Assembly: GCF_016086655.4 (NCBI RefSeq)
Contig: NC_052140.2
Coordinates: 3,658,001-3,722,000, forward strand
DNA length: 64,000 nt
From: Lepeophtheirus salmonis
Taxonomy: Eukaryota; Arthropoda; Copepoda; Siphonostomatoida; Caligidae
Direction: 5' to 3'
Within the stretch, counting starts at the first letter, position 1. Every line of letters starts with the position of its first letter. The notes beneath the pieces were generated by a model. The model was given only the letters and a program-made list of their open reading frames with translations, was not told the origin of the DNA and searched no databases. The position numbers and the translations under genes were made by a program. Positions 44,061 to 55,925 of this stretch are shown piece after piece.

Positions 44061-44629
44061 TGGGCGTTACAACTTGATTAGATGGATAATAATATTATGT
44101 AATATATGTTTTCTTTGTGGAATTCATAACACATGTTCGTTATAGCTGATAAAGAACATGTGGTGGCTATTGATAAACATTCTAAATACAAAATCACGTT
44201 TTTTTCGTATAACACTTAGCAATAAACATAGGTATATATTATACATAAATATATATGTGTGTTCCATATTAATTTTCTAGTTGCATGATAATTTGACTGA
44301 AAAAGTAAGCACCTGATTAATTTATGTGCATGTCCAAATGAGTTAATTTATTGTTTTTCTGAGTTAAAAATTACTCTTATTATTTGATGAAGATCTTTTA
44401 TTAGGAATTGACAATATATTTCTTCTTTAAAAAAAAAAAGAATATTGAACTATGATATATTTTGAAAAAAATTGGTGATTGAAATTGGAAGAAGAATTAA
44501 GAATAAAGCGTTTTCATAAAACGTCAGCATGTTTCATTTCAGGAATTTTGGGATCCAAAACGACTAACTTAGAAAAAAACCTTTTCTTAATTAATAATAA
44601 GGAAAATAGTGAACTTTTGTGCGTATTTA
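44061..44629. other. No recognisable feature
   Basis: AT-rich spacer. Confidence 0.6.
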
Positions 44630-45150
44630 GATGTCAAAATGGGACCAACAAATAAAAGCACTGTCTTTCCTAAATATATCCATCTAAAGGCTATTTTTCT
44701 TGCATTTCAGATCCTAATATGTATTTAGTGATTACATCATTGTAAGTAAATCTTATTGTCCTTAGTATATATAGACAGCAAATAAACTATTACAATTACA
44801 AGAATAATATATTTTTCTCAAATTATCCTACTTTTCTTGCCTCTAATCGATCAAAAAAAAAATTATTTTTACCAATTTTGCCATTTTAAAAAGATTTTCA
44901 AAACCTAAGACTTTTATTGAATTCAAATATAACTGTTTAGCGTTCTCAGGCAAGTAGTATTCAGAGCAGAGCAGTCTTTCTATATTTTAAAAACCATTTG
45001 ATAAAGTTTCATGAAGACTTGTTGTGTATTTTATGCAGTAAAATATAAACAATGAGCCCAAAAATGGCGTGGCATTCAATTATTGAGAAATTATTGAAAT
45101 CATTGAAAACTTTCTATTATTTAATCATAAATTAGTCTAAAAATAGACTT
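44630..45150 (+). repeat. Dispersed repeat B, copy 3
   Basis: GCACTGTCTTTCCTAAATAT, ATTATCCTACTTTTCTTGCC, GGCAAGTAGTATTCAGAGCA, AACCATTTGATAAAGTTTCA, ATATAAACAATGAGCCC follow the order of the other two copies. Confidence 0.7.
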
Positions 45151-46239
45151 TTGCATGCTTTAGCTAACCATATGTTAGCATTGAACATTGAAATGATTGG
45201 AGAATGAGATATACGAGTAAATAGCAATTTTGCTTAAAAACATGATTGCCATTTTATAGAGCTTTTAGATTAACTTTACAGTCTCATTTATATCTCTGAT
45301 TTAGTTTATCTTGTAATTTGTGCATTTTAGAGCTTAAAAATGGGATTTTATGAGTAGAAAAAAAAATCTTGAAATCTTTTTATCGTGTCCTATCCCCAAA
45401 TAAATAATTTATTAATATTTAGAACAAGTAAAAATTACAAATGGATGTCTAAAAAAAATTAGATATATATTTAAATATCCAACAATTTGAAGTATGTTTT
45501 TGCAGTGTGTTGGACAGATTAGGTCTCCTGAGGTCTGACATGTTTTCAACAACGCTTTTTAAAAATCTTTTTACTTCTTCTAGGCAAAAAAAGCTCAGTT
45601 ACAGAATTGCTACCTTGTCCATTTATATCATAATAAGTCGAATCATCAGGAAAATTACACATTCTGTAGCAAAAAACTAGAAATGTCAGAACACATTCTC
45701 CACTAATATGATAAGATTGATCCTTCATTATAAATTCGTGAACATACAATAAAAGCCAATTTGCAAGTCAGGACATCAAAAACAGATTGGGTAGTGACTA
45801 CGGATCTTAATCTTTCTAGGGCTCTTAAGATTGAAGCCATCATCAGAAAAATACAGGTGATAATTTATCCATGCTGAAACAAAACATTTTGGAATGTGTT
45901 AATGTTAAATAAAACGACGTTTTGGAATTTTTTTTCGACAATGTTCATTAACTCGGACTTTTAAATATTTGAATTGTAGTTATCTAACTGATGTGACTGG
46001 AGAAAAAAATATAGCAAAATCAATCTTGTTTAGTTTCTGTATAATTTCAATTAAGAATAATTAAACCTTAAATTATATTAAAAAAAATGAAAAAAAACAA
46101 AAACAAAAAAGCTGATTTTTAGGATCCTTTTGTTTTGTTTTTCTAATGTATTTAGCGATTATTTTTTATTAAGATAAATTTTTGGTTTTTGTCATCATTA
46201 AGAATAAACATATGCCTACTAGGTTTTTTTAAAGAATCT
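45151..46239. other. No recognisable feature
   Basis: AT-rich. The minus frame at 45546-45749 (67 codons) has no motif I know. Confidence 0.5.
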
Positions 46240-46465
46240 TTTGAGGGAGAGCAGCTTAGCTGTCATAACATTTCATTACACTAGCTGCAAGCTGCTTTGA
46301 ACGAAGAGAAAAATCACATAGACATATTCCGTATCAATTAAGGACATAGGCAGGAATTACTCTGTTTTTGATACTTAATTCTACTCTGAGTCAAAAACCA
46401 GTTACACTGATACGCCTTCAGCGTTACTCCTCTCCGTCATTCATGAGCACACATTCTTTGTTACA
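46240..46465 (+). repeat. SINE-like repeat, plus-strand copy
   Basis: Begins GGGAGAGCAGCTTAGCTGTC then ATAAC, the position of the A box in the 26990-27235 copy. It continues with CACATAGACATATTCCGTAT, TACTCTGAGTC, GCGTTACTCCTCTCCGTCAT and TCATGAGCACACA. The order is the reverse complement of the other full copies, so this one is in the presumed transcribed direction. Length about 225 bp. Confidence 0.6.
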
Positions 46466-47289
46466 ATTTAAACTTAGTTGTTCTCTCTTCTAGAATTACA
46501 GAATAATGATAACAGCTTTAAAAAAATATATACTACTTTATGTATGGATATGGATTTCACAAAAAGATTCCTAGGTTAGATGGAGTAATTGTAATCCTAT
46601 AATGTTTACTTATACTTAATGAATTAAAGGAACATTAAAAAATAGTGATAATAACTATTCAGCTTGCCAACAACAACAACAAAACTTGCAGACTAAAAAG
46701 AACATAGGTTCTACAACCCAATTAATAATATCATATCCATTAGTCTGTCGCATATAGTCAAAAACTAATAGATTTGCCTACTTTTTTTGCTATTTACAGT
46801 AACCATTTTTCATAGAAATGCTTCATTATAAATATGTCAAATAAATAATGAAAATAATGTCAATAATGATTTAATGGATTTAGTTCATCTAGATATAAAT
46901 AAAATTTATAAATATATTTGATTAATATGATATATGAAAAGTAAAAAGTTGATAGACCTAAAGTTGTGTAACTATGTTACATTGAAGTCAAAGTAGATCA
47001 ATTTAGTCTTTCTGCTAGAGCCAGGATGTATATTTAAATCCTCCTTTTGACATTGTAAACCATGGATAAATAAATATATATAGCGAAACTTTGTGGAAGA
47101 CTTCTTTTTGAATATACAGCTCGAGTAGAAAAGAATTCAGCTGTCAAACAAGTAGAATGAGTCCTTGGTTTGAAAACAAAATTTTGAATATGAAACGTTA
47201 ACCCTAGTAATTGTTTTTATACATCAGCTGAGTTAATGGAATTGATTAAATGATTGACCAAAACAATATCCAATAAGGAAAATTAACTC
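46466..47289. other. No recognisable feature
   Basis: AT-rich spacer. Confidence 0.6.
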
Positions 47290-47493
47290 TTTTTTTATAT
47301 GATTAATACTCTGACTGTCTTTTTTTCTTTGTATTTGGCCGTGCTACCGACCTATTGCGTGTATCCTCGAATATCTCATTCCCAGTTAGTTCATTTGTCC
47401 GTATTTTAACCTTGAACACCTGATCCTCTGGAGTTTCTCCGAGACGCTTCACTACAACTCGTCTTGTTGCAAAATTATGAACTGTTGTTTGAT
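47290..47493 (-). other. Unrecognised open segment, about 65 codons
   Basis: The minus frame DQTTVHNFATRRVVVKRLGE, TPEDQVFKVKIRTNELTGNE, IFEDTRNRSVARPNTKKKRQ is free of stops. It is more balanced in composition than the A/T-driven chance frames nearby. I do not recognise the family. It could be an exon of an unknown gene or a transposon fragment; there is no upstream ATG in frame before a stop. Confidence 0.3.
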
Positions 47494-48134
47494 CTTAACT
47501 TAAATTGCATCTACATACTTGCATTTTCTTCATGTTGAATCCTCTTTTATAACCACGATTCCATAATTCAAACTATATTACATTTCAATTTAGAATTCCT
47601 ACTTGCATTATGATCATCTAGTGTTAGACGTCTTTATGGAGAACTTTTCATAGTCAACGACATTTTTTATTTAAACTAAATAATTTTAATCAAATTTGTA
47701 TTTAGCGTGTATTCATAATTTTTAAATAATTGTAGTTCATATTCTAGTTATTGCGATTTTTATTGTTTTTAAATAAGTAAATAATCACTGATACCTTTCA
47801 AATATTTAATACGTTAAAAAAATAAAAATATAATGAATAATTTTTCAGGATTTTTATTTGCTTCAATGGAACATTTGTGTTATTTCACGAAACATATGAC
47901 ATATGGTCTCACCTTTCCAACTCAAGCTTGTGTTAGGAACATGTTCTTTTTGACTTAATACACATAAATCCTTATATGACTAAAGTATTTTAACACAAAT
48001 CAACTTTTTTTTAAAGTAAAAGGTTGATCTTATCTAGTGGTACACATTTTATTATTTTCAATTTTTCAAGAGTAAAATTTAAACAAGACGTTTTCTATGC
48101 ACACTTATTTTACAAAATCATCTGAAAATAGTCC
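47494..48134. other. No recognisable feature
   Basis: AT-rich spacer. Confidence 0.6.
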
Positions 48135-48770
48135 TCAGAAGAATTTTAAATCATCATGTGAGCCCTCAGCTCTAATAATTGCCTCAATACGAGGCCTATA
48201 TCCCTTGCAGACCATGTAGTTAGACTCCAGCTTGGTCCACACCTTCTTGATGGAAGCTCCTAGAAACTGGAGACTCGCCTGGATAGAGTAGTCCAAGAGG
48301 TTTGTGTCTGGAGAGGAGGGTGCCCACATGTTGAGGTCCCAAAAGTCCGGAAAGTTGTCTCTTAGGAAGGGTCGGATCTTAGCAGTGCAATAACACGGAG
48401 CTCTGTCTTGAGTGAAAACAAATTTGTTCCTGAACTTTTCTCTGGCTCAAAGTAGCACTTTATTATCCAGAATTTCTATGCAGGCATCTCCATTGAGTCG
48501 CTCCTTCCTCTTCACAAAAGTGGAAGGGTAGACTTTGTCTGTGCTACCGACTTGATTTTTTGTTCTGAAGATATGTCTTAATGAAGTTAAGACATTGCTT
48601 ATATGTTCGGTTGTTATGTAGCAACTGTATTTATTCACAGTTGCATCAACGGTGAAAAAATTTCATCAGAAAAGAGCAACACATTGACAAAATTTTTGTT
48701 CCCTTGAGAAAATTTAGAATCTTCTTGCTCTTTTCAACAATCTCAGCTGGATCTGTTCAGAGATAAGATG
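48135..48770 (-). pseudogene. maT-type mariner transposase, C-terminal two thirds
   Basis: Minus strand, N- to C-terminal: a Leu/Lys/Arg-rich segment, LLFSDEI then a one-base shift to FTVDATVNKYSC (first catalytic Asp in SDE), STFVKRKERLNGDACIEILD, VFTQDRAPCYCTAKIRPFLR (second Asp), NMWAPSSPDTNLLDYSI (third Asp), and RPRIEAIIRAEGSHDDL. Exactly 37 residues lie between the second and third Asp, the DD37D signature of maT elements. A short internal deletion follows YSI. Frameshifts and stops inactivate it. The N-terminal DNA-binding half and the terminal repeats were not found. Confidence 0.85.
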
Positions 48771-50409
48771 CCTTGTTATACTTCCCCATGATTTGTGTAC
48801 AACTAGATAAGATCAACCCTGTATTATTCTATGATGTAGTAAAGTCCACCTTTTATGTGTTCATGTTCTTTTGTCGATTGAGAGAATATTCAAAGTCCTT
48901 ATGCCTACATGTCATATAACTATGATAAAATACATCCACTCGAGTATCTCAGATCTGGTAGTATACAACTTGATTGCAATACCTACATGGAGTCAATATC
49001 TATCACTTTGCACAGACAAATATGTCACACCAATTTTGCTATCACGGTTCCACAGATTTCTTTAGATGTCTATAGTACATACTTTCTCATAGTCAAAATC
49101 CTCATTCTCCAAGTCCGAGATGAACACAAGTCATGATACGTCTGAGCCAAGTTGTCACCGAATTTTATCGAAGTCCAAGTCCTTATCCTCCCAGACACGT
49201 CCATGAAAAGATTAATTGTAAGACACATGGATACACTCTCACCTATTTACAAATACTTCCTTTTACAAAGAGTATATCAACCCATAGCATCGGAGTGAGT
49301 GAGTACTTCATAATTCATGGTCCTCCATCATTCAAAAAAATGACTTATTCAGTCGTCTGTAGACAATCTATAGGACCAAAGTAGTATACGTAGCTGAGAC
49401 ATGTATAGACAATAATCAAGACCAAGACTCAATTCAATTAGATTATGGCTCTATCAGTGATAAAACAATGATAAAACTACAAGGATGAAGTTATTTTTAT
49501 TTAAAATAGTAAAAGAATCAAAAGATGGCCCTTTCCTTCCTGAATTAACCAAGTAGTTCAAGTTTTTTTCCAACTTGACCTTTCTATATATTTCTTTCTC
49601 TATGTTGTAAACGATTACCCTGATTTCTCATATCCACCTTGTAATCTCTCAAAGAGATGTTCCCTTATGGCGATATGTTTCAATACGGATGCTATTGTCG
49701 CGTTTTTCAGATATCTTAGATCTGACAAATTTTGTTATTACACCAAATATCATAACTAAAAGTTTTAAAAAAAAAAAAAAAATCATGTAAACTTAGAAAA
49801 AATCATTTTGACGAGTGTAATGTATTTTTCGTCATGTATTGAGAGGTTAAGGACACTTTGATGAAACAAAATATGTAACACAGATTTGAAAATATATAAT
49901 GTTCATTTATCTGCTACAAATTGTAAAAATTAAATGTTTATGAATTAATAATTGATTCATTTTATTATGAAGATACTCAAACCTCTATTGGAACAACAAT
50001 CATGACAACCACCGTATCAATTAACAAATTAGAAGGAGAAGGACTATTTACAGAAGAGTCTGTACGATTTAATTATTGCACATACTGGCAAATAATTAAA
50101 CATTTTATTTTTAAATATTGGAGCTACATTAATGGAAATCTTAGTTACAAAATATTGCAAGCAGAAATCATCCTCAACTATATTTGTTAATTTTTTGGCA
50201 AAGTGTCCATTTAGCAAAGGGGTCATGTGTGTGTGCAAATTATGGAGGAGATAGATAAGTTGACTTTAAATGACAACATCTTTTTGTTTAGAGACAAAAA
50301 AAGACATAAATATTGATCGAAGATTTATATATGGTTTTCGGTATACAATTATACTTATATTGAATTCCGTAAACGCAGCACCATTATGTAATAAATTAAA
50401 TTAACAACA
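48771..50409. other. Unassigned, partly less AT-rich
   Basis: 48870-49440 is less AT-rich, with overlapping open frames (48871-49065, 48909-49136, 49133-49384) that match nothing I know. On the minus strand near 49660-49690 the residues LKHIAIREHLF recall the RNase H end of Ty1/copia polyproteins, but with too little support to call. A 15-A run lies near 49768-49782. Confidence 0.35.
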
Positions 50410-50565
50410 TACAGCACTTAGTTATCTCAATTGTATCGTGCAACCTTTTGTTAGTACAGAAACAGTAAAAATGGCGAAAATCAGTTGGTAATTTGATAAT
50501 TCTCCACACTTATAATATTATTATTATTCAGTAATTGTTAGGAAGTGTTCACGGGAATAAAAAAA
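50410..50565 (-). repeat. Dispersed repeat C, copy 3
   Basis: The reverse complement reads GTGAACACTTCCTAACAATT, AATTACCAACTGATTTTCGC and ACAAAAGGTTGCACGATACA, matching 12110-12240. Confidence 0.6.
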
Positions 50566-52454
50566 GATAATTTTAATTCAACCGATCAACGTTCAAAACA
50601 TTTTATAAGGGAAAAGAAACATAAATATAATAGCTGGCATCAAAATACAGTATATATTTTTGTTTTTTACTAAAAAAAAGCAAATGAAAAAATAACAACA
50701 GTGATGAACAGGGGAAAACAGATTCATAAATAAATGTTATGCAAGATGTCATCCACTGACATGTGTTTTCAGATCTTAACATATGCTTCAAAATGCACAC
50801 AATTATTCTTCTCTACTCTTTATTAACATTTGGGATGAAGAAAACATGAAAAAAAATAGGGCCATTTTTGGAATCAAGGGATCTGCATATGCTGGTCTTG
50901 TGCATAAATAAAAAGTGTGATTTTGTTGGATAGTGCTATTTAATCTTATCAACTTTATTTAATTATATACAACCCTCAGTTCCATCAAAATTAGCTTCAT
51001 CACTTGCTTTTTCTTTTTTTGTTGCGAGTTGGATCGATTTGTGGAATTATAATATAAATAAACCTTATGGTTTAAGTTTAATCTTAGGGACAAAAGACAT
51101 CATAATAAAAATGTAAATATTTATATCACATGCAACTATTGGGATCTAAAAAAAACACTTTAAAATTCCGATAAAAACGACAATGAACTAAAAAAACTTG
51201 AAATAAACTCACTGTATACTTTCACAAAAATAAGTAAGAAGTAACAACAACCAACCAACTAACAAAAACAAAAACTAAGAACCATTTTTTCCGCACTTGA
51301 ATCTATTATATCTTCTGACAATCTTGCATATAGTTTTTAAATGGATTGCAGAGTCCAAATCGAATGATATCGCCTGCCATGACCAATCAGTGTTGCAAGA
51401 TTGGAAATGATTATTATTTCTTTTATAAAGCATCAATTTATTCTGTTACTGAAATAATAAATCAGATAAATTATTCCTAAACAATAAAATGATTGGAAAA
51501 AAAAGCAAACAAGTTCATTAAAATTCCTCTATTAATTTCTGCTGTGTTTAAAATAGATTTAACAGTTTCCAATTTCTTTGTCTTGATTGCATACAAACAG
51601 CAGTTTTACAAACACTGTATGCTCTTGTAGCTTACTTTTTAAAATGAAGAAAAAAAATCATCCCTTTCTAACGGCCTTCCTAAAATTACTCATATTTCTG
51701 CTACAAGTGTATCAAATAATGGCCATAGTGTTTTACATTCATATATAACTTTTTTTTCTTCGCTGAAAAAAGGTTGCAAAGTGTAGTTTTACCTATAAAA
51801 GCTGACACTTCCAGGATACCAGTAATCACACAGCAATAAAACCAGTTTTCAGGAGGACTTAATAATGGATTCTGAAAACTATTACTATTACAGAGTCGGA
51901 TTAATTTTAACATTTACTTTTTTTTTTTTTAAAACACTTCAAAAATCACCGACTATTTTTTTAATTGCAGGATCCCGTTAGTAAATAAATTATCATGGTT
52001 CCGTTCAAACACAATTAACCGGGAAATGGGAAATCCAAATATGTACGATTGCATACATTTAGTCGTTAACAATAAATCTACTAGTTTTACCAATAAAAAT
52101 ATCATAATTTTTCATAGGTCGTTAGTTGTAGCATCTTTATTGTTTCCTTTCTCATAATATTTTTTCCCCCTTATTTACTGTTTCAATTTATTTTGGAAAT
52201 AGGCTTAACTTGGGTTTATCTATTTTTATGAACATAGATTGTACATTGTATATACTTAAAATACATCCATACAACCTTATATGTAATAGATTTACTGAAG
52301 ATAATTTTTTACTTGTCTTTTATAGGTATAAAATATGGATGTTATGTATATAGCTTAAGTAATACAAAACTAAATTATTTATTTTTAAAATAGGAGATAA
52401 TGAAAAATATCAGAGTAAAGTTCTGCTTCAAAATATTGATTACTAGCGGTAGTA
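50566..52454. other. No recognisable feature
   Basis: AT-rich. Minus frames at 50603-50800 and 51701-51913 look like chance. A GGATCCCGTTAGTAAA segment near 51970 is loosely similar, inverted, to 17560-17640, too weak to name. Confidence 0.5.
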
Positions 52455-52850
52455 CTCGGGATTGCACGAAGTAATTAGGTGTCGGTTAAAAGACAATTTT
52501 GTTTTAATAATATATAAGATAACTTCTCAAGAAGTCCTTTGTTTTACTTCTCATTTTTCATGAGCACACTCACATGTAGTCCTAATTTAGTACTAAAAAC
52601 TGCAATCCTGTCTAGTTCAGGTCTAAAACTGATTAAGTTCGTCTCTTGATGACGTCGCTCAATTTATTTTTTATTTTTTTAATCAGTTTTGGTACTGGTA
52701 CTCAATAATAATATCAATTCATATGACGCGTACTCTCCTCAAGAATGAAAAAAATAATAATAGGAGCTAGAAAAAAAAATAATAATATGATGGGATAGCT
52801 GATGAGTAATTTAGTCCCTAGAGCGCTCACTAAGAAAAACAAACAAACCA
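52455..52850 (+). repeat. Dispersed repeat D, copy with nested insertion
   Basis: The two halves align with 9855-10115. The block of about 165 bp between them (near 52538-52702) is foreign: first a SINE-like end fragment (TTTTTCATGAGCACACTCAC), then the left part of a hAT-type MITE. Right of the block, ATATCAATTCATATGACGCG resumes the repeat. Confidence 0.7.
52578..52702 (+). mobile_element. hAT-type MITE left-end fragment, nested
   Basis: TAGTCCTAATTTAGTAC, AAAACTGCAATCCTGTCTAG and TTCAGGTCT, then GATGACGTCGCTCAAT follow the left-end order of MITE 2 (CCTTATTTAGGACCG, TTCAGTCCAATCTC, GTGACGTCAT). The right half of the MITE is missing. Confidence 0.55.
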
Positions 52851-53091
52851 GGTACAACAATTAATACAATAATAGACAAGTTTCTTTGTATCATTGTTTA
52901 CTTTTCCTTAGTACAGTCCTTTTATTTATGTTATAGTTCCATCCGTCAAAATATCAAGAAGATTCACCTACAGTTAAAGAGACAGTCTCTACAACACTGA
53001 ATGATTTTTTACATTTACATTTTATATCTGTTAATTAATAATTTAAAATAGTGGTCAGAGAAAAGAACATTATATTTTGTAGATTGTAGAG
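52851..53091. other. No recognisable feature
   Basis: AT-rich spacer. Confidence 0.6.
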
Positions 53092-53270
53092 CAGTGGTTC
53101 TCAAACTTTATATAATCTGAGCTCACTGACAATACTACACATACTTTCTCGCATTTTATACGAAAAAGGACTAACATCTTATTACTAATATGGTTGTTTT
53201 CGTATCTGGACTGCACATAATAGATATTTGAGGTAAGATCCAGAGCTCACCTGAAAGAGTTTGCTGATGG
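53092..53270. mobile_element. Possible Charlie-like hAT end
   Basis: CAGTGGTTCTCAAACTTTA at 53092 is the standard terminal sequence of Charlie-like hAT elements, followed by GAGCTCACTGACAATACTAC, a typical subterminal composition. It is distinct from the TAGTGTTGTG family above. No transposase motif or second end was identified. Confidence 0.5.
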
Positions 53271-53949
53271 ATTATAATTTTTAAATTAATATCTAACCGG
53301 AAATTTTGTTTACAGAAGAAACCTTTTTAATTTTTATTGTAAGAGTAGATAAATAATAAGAACAGATTACAACTGTATTCAAGACCTCCATTAATTATTG
53401 AAAAAATTGTTCATAAAAAAACATTATAAAAAATCCAATTTACTTTATATATATATTGACTCGTTTGAGGATGGTTAACATCACTATTTTCTCTTTTTTG
53501 AAAGCCCGTAGAGGACTCATTTGATGCATGAATAATTAGCTGTCCTTTTACTTATTAATGAAAATACTGTTCTAGAGCAATGTTTTAGGAGAAATATCGA
53601 CAGAATTTGTCTCCAATGTTCTTCTGATGTTCTCTAACTAATTTAGTCAGTTGGTAACCACTTTGTACTTCAAAGAAAATTAGCAAAAGTCGAACATCCT
53701 GTTGTCAAGCTATTTTACTATACCTCGAACAAAGGCAGCCAACCTCATCTTTCATCTTCCCATCCGGATCTAAAAATTCATTTCTATCCGTTTTACTCTC
53801 CCTAAAAAAATAAAGCCTCTAAATTGTTTCTAAATAATTCGAATTGATAACAAATTTATTTTCATTATATTTTAAATTTATTTTTTAAATAAATAAAGTA
53901 TAGTTTGACATATTTTCACTAAACAAAACCATTATCCAAATTGATACTT
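53271..53949. other. Unassigned; one open patch on the minus strand
   Basis: Between about 53600 and 53830 the minus strand reads RNEFLDPDGKMKDEVGCLCS, then RYSKIA, a stop, QDVRLLLIFFEVQSGYQLTK and LVREHQKNIGDKF. This looks like decayed coding sequence by composition. I do not recognise the family. Its position behind a Charlie-like end might make it part of that element. Confidence 0.35.
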
Positions 53950-54110
53950 TGACAAATATGAAAAATATATGCGTCACGCCGTTACCTTTGTTGTATCACG
54001 CAACATTTCCTTTAAAAAAGAAACAGAAAAAATCCCAATATCCTTCAGTAGTTAGACAAATCCAATGCAATTTATATCCAAATTATTATTGTCATAATAT
54101 ATATTCATAG
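53950..54110 (-). repeat. Dispersed repeat C, copy 4
   Basis: The reverse complement contains TTAAAGGAAATGTTGCGTGA and AAGGTAACGGCGTGACGC. These are related to GAAAAGTTGCG and CACGCCGTTACC at 42770-43010, although in a different relative order. Attribution is tentative. Confidence 0.4.
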
Positions 54111-54999
54111 TTAAAAAAATAAATTACTTACATGCATGTATTTCATAATGTTAAAATCCTTCATAGTATTTCATACTATACTCGATACTGTAATATAATA
54201 TCAACAAGAAATTGTATTCTTGACCTTTTTGAAAAGAGATATTTTTGTCTTAGCAAAATCATTTTGGTATCTAGGTCAAGGCATAGTTACCATTTTTAAC
54301 AATCGGAAAGCTAGAAAAATACTGAACAGCTAGTTTCCTTAAATTAATCGTTTTGAAATTTCATTATTTGTTCAAACGATGGGCATTTATTTCGGTTTGA
54401 AAACTATTTCCGGCTTTTTCTTTCATTTCAGCTAATTAGTAACTTTAAAAAAAATAAAGAAATATATAAAGTATAGATGTTATTCATATCTTATGTTAAT
54501 TGCTTTTAGATTAAAAACATACATACTAAAATCGATTAGAATAAGATCAATTAATGGTTCAAAAATGTATTTTTTTTCTTCTAAAAAATAGACATTTTGC
54601 AATATCACTCTGTAAAGTCAGTAATAAAAATAAAATCAGCAACGCTTGATGGTTTCCAGATATTTTATATTTTTATCAAACAACCATCAAAACCTATCTG
54701 CTTTTGTGACAATAACAACAAAAATTTATATAGCAATGAATTAATAAATTAAGTGATCTGCAATGTTGAGTGAACTAATATAAATTCCTTCACTTGTGAG
54801 TAATATTTAAATGTTTTATTTCACACGTTGCAATTGTGATTATAGATATGGAACGTCAACATTAAAAAGTATTTAACACAAATCAAGAAAATGAAAAAAA
54901 TCCCAATTTAATTTCTTACTTCATAAATACATATGCCCCAATGTTTCATACTTGAATCCATTATGGTATTTGTATTTTAATTTATGGGATAAGTTTAGA
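54111..54999. other. No recognisable feature
   Basis: AT-rich spacer. Confidence 0.6.
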
Positions 55000-55145
55000 T
55001 ACTTTAAATACAATTTGTAGCGTCTCCAAGGTGTTAAAAATAATATTGTTTTTGATAGAAAATGATAACATTAGTCGAAGAATATAAATGTTATTCACAA
55101 TTAATTTTGAGAAAAATTAATCTAGCTTCTTTTTGTGTCGATGGG
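55000..55145 (-). repeat. Dispersed repeat A, copy 7
   Basis: The reverse complement reads AAGCTAGATTAATTTTTCTC, ATTTATATTCTTCGACTAAT and CACCTTGGAGACGCTACAAA. It matches the opening of the 63805 and 43165 copies. Confidence 0.6.
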
Positions 55146-55784
55146 AGATATATATTTACCTTTCTTCCGAAAATAATAATTAACTTTGGTCTAGATTAGT
55201 CCAAATCGGCCTAGAAGTCATCACTTAAAACCAAATTGGGGGAAAATTGGTTAGAGTCTCAACATATGTTTTTATCTCAAAATATTAACGACTAATTTTA
55301 TATCGAACGGTATCTATTGGAAATCTATATCCATATTCTTTCGTCATGTAAGAAAATGTGGCTGACCTTATGCGATTTACGCAATTATTTTGTTATCCGA
55401 CTGATATATTTGCTTATAATTTATACTTATACAATTACGTTCGAAGATTTATAACCTTTTAATATTCTGACCAAATATGTTTTACCCTTACAAACTCCCA
55501 TGTTTCGAGAGTCGATCGTTATAGGTTTTTACTTTCCCCACTAATTGAAATAAATTAACGTTATTCGTAGAAACGTATTTTTACATGCAGACTTGACTGG
55601 TCCAATCTGCACTTTTTTTGGAAATGTTGAAACGTCATAGGCTTAGAATATGCATTTGGGTAAAAATAGATGAATGACAAATTTTGAACAATTTAAAATA
55701 AGTTTCAGAGGTCACACAACGAGCTTAAAGTTTTGAAAATTGACATTTTGCAAAAAAATTAACACTCTATTTATTTGTCAACTG
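55146..55784. other. No recognisable feature
   Basis: AT-rich spacer. Confidence 0.6.
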
Positions 55785-55925
55785 TTGATTTTTATGGCTT
55801 TTTTGGCGCAATCAGTGCATAAACGTTAATTGGTTGAATTTGAATTAAGCTATTTTTGGATGTTGTGAACATTTTGAAACAATATTTAATAATCAATCTG
55901 TAGTTGAGATGAATTGGAAATACTT
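55785..55925 (+). repeat. Dispersed repeat C, copy 5
   Basis: GCGCAATCAGTGCATAAACG, TTAATTGGTTGAATTTGAAT, TTGTGAACATTTTGAAACAA and TATTTAATAATC follow the order of 12045-12160. Confidence 0.6.

Noticed and set aside
49600..49700. Ty1/copia RNase H end (LKHIAIREHLF on the minus strand)
   Set aside because: Only about ten residues fit, the flanking residues do not, and there is no reverse transcriptase box nearby.
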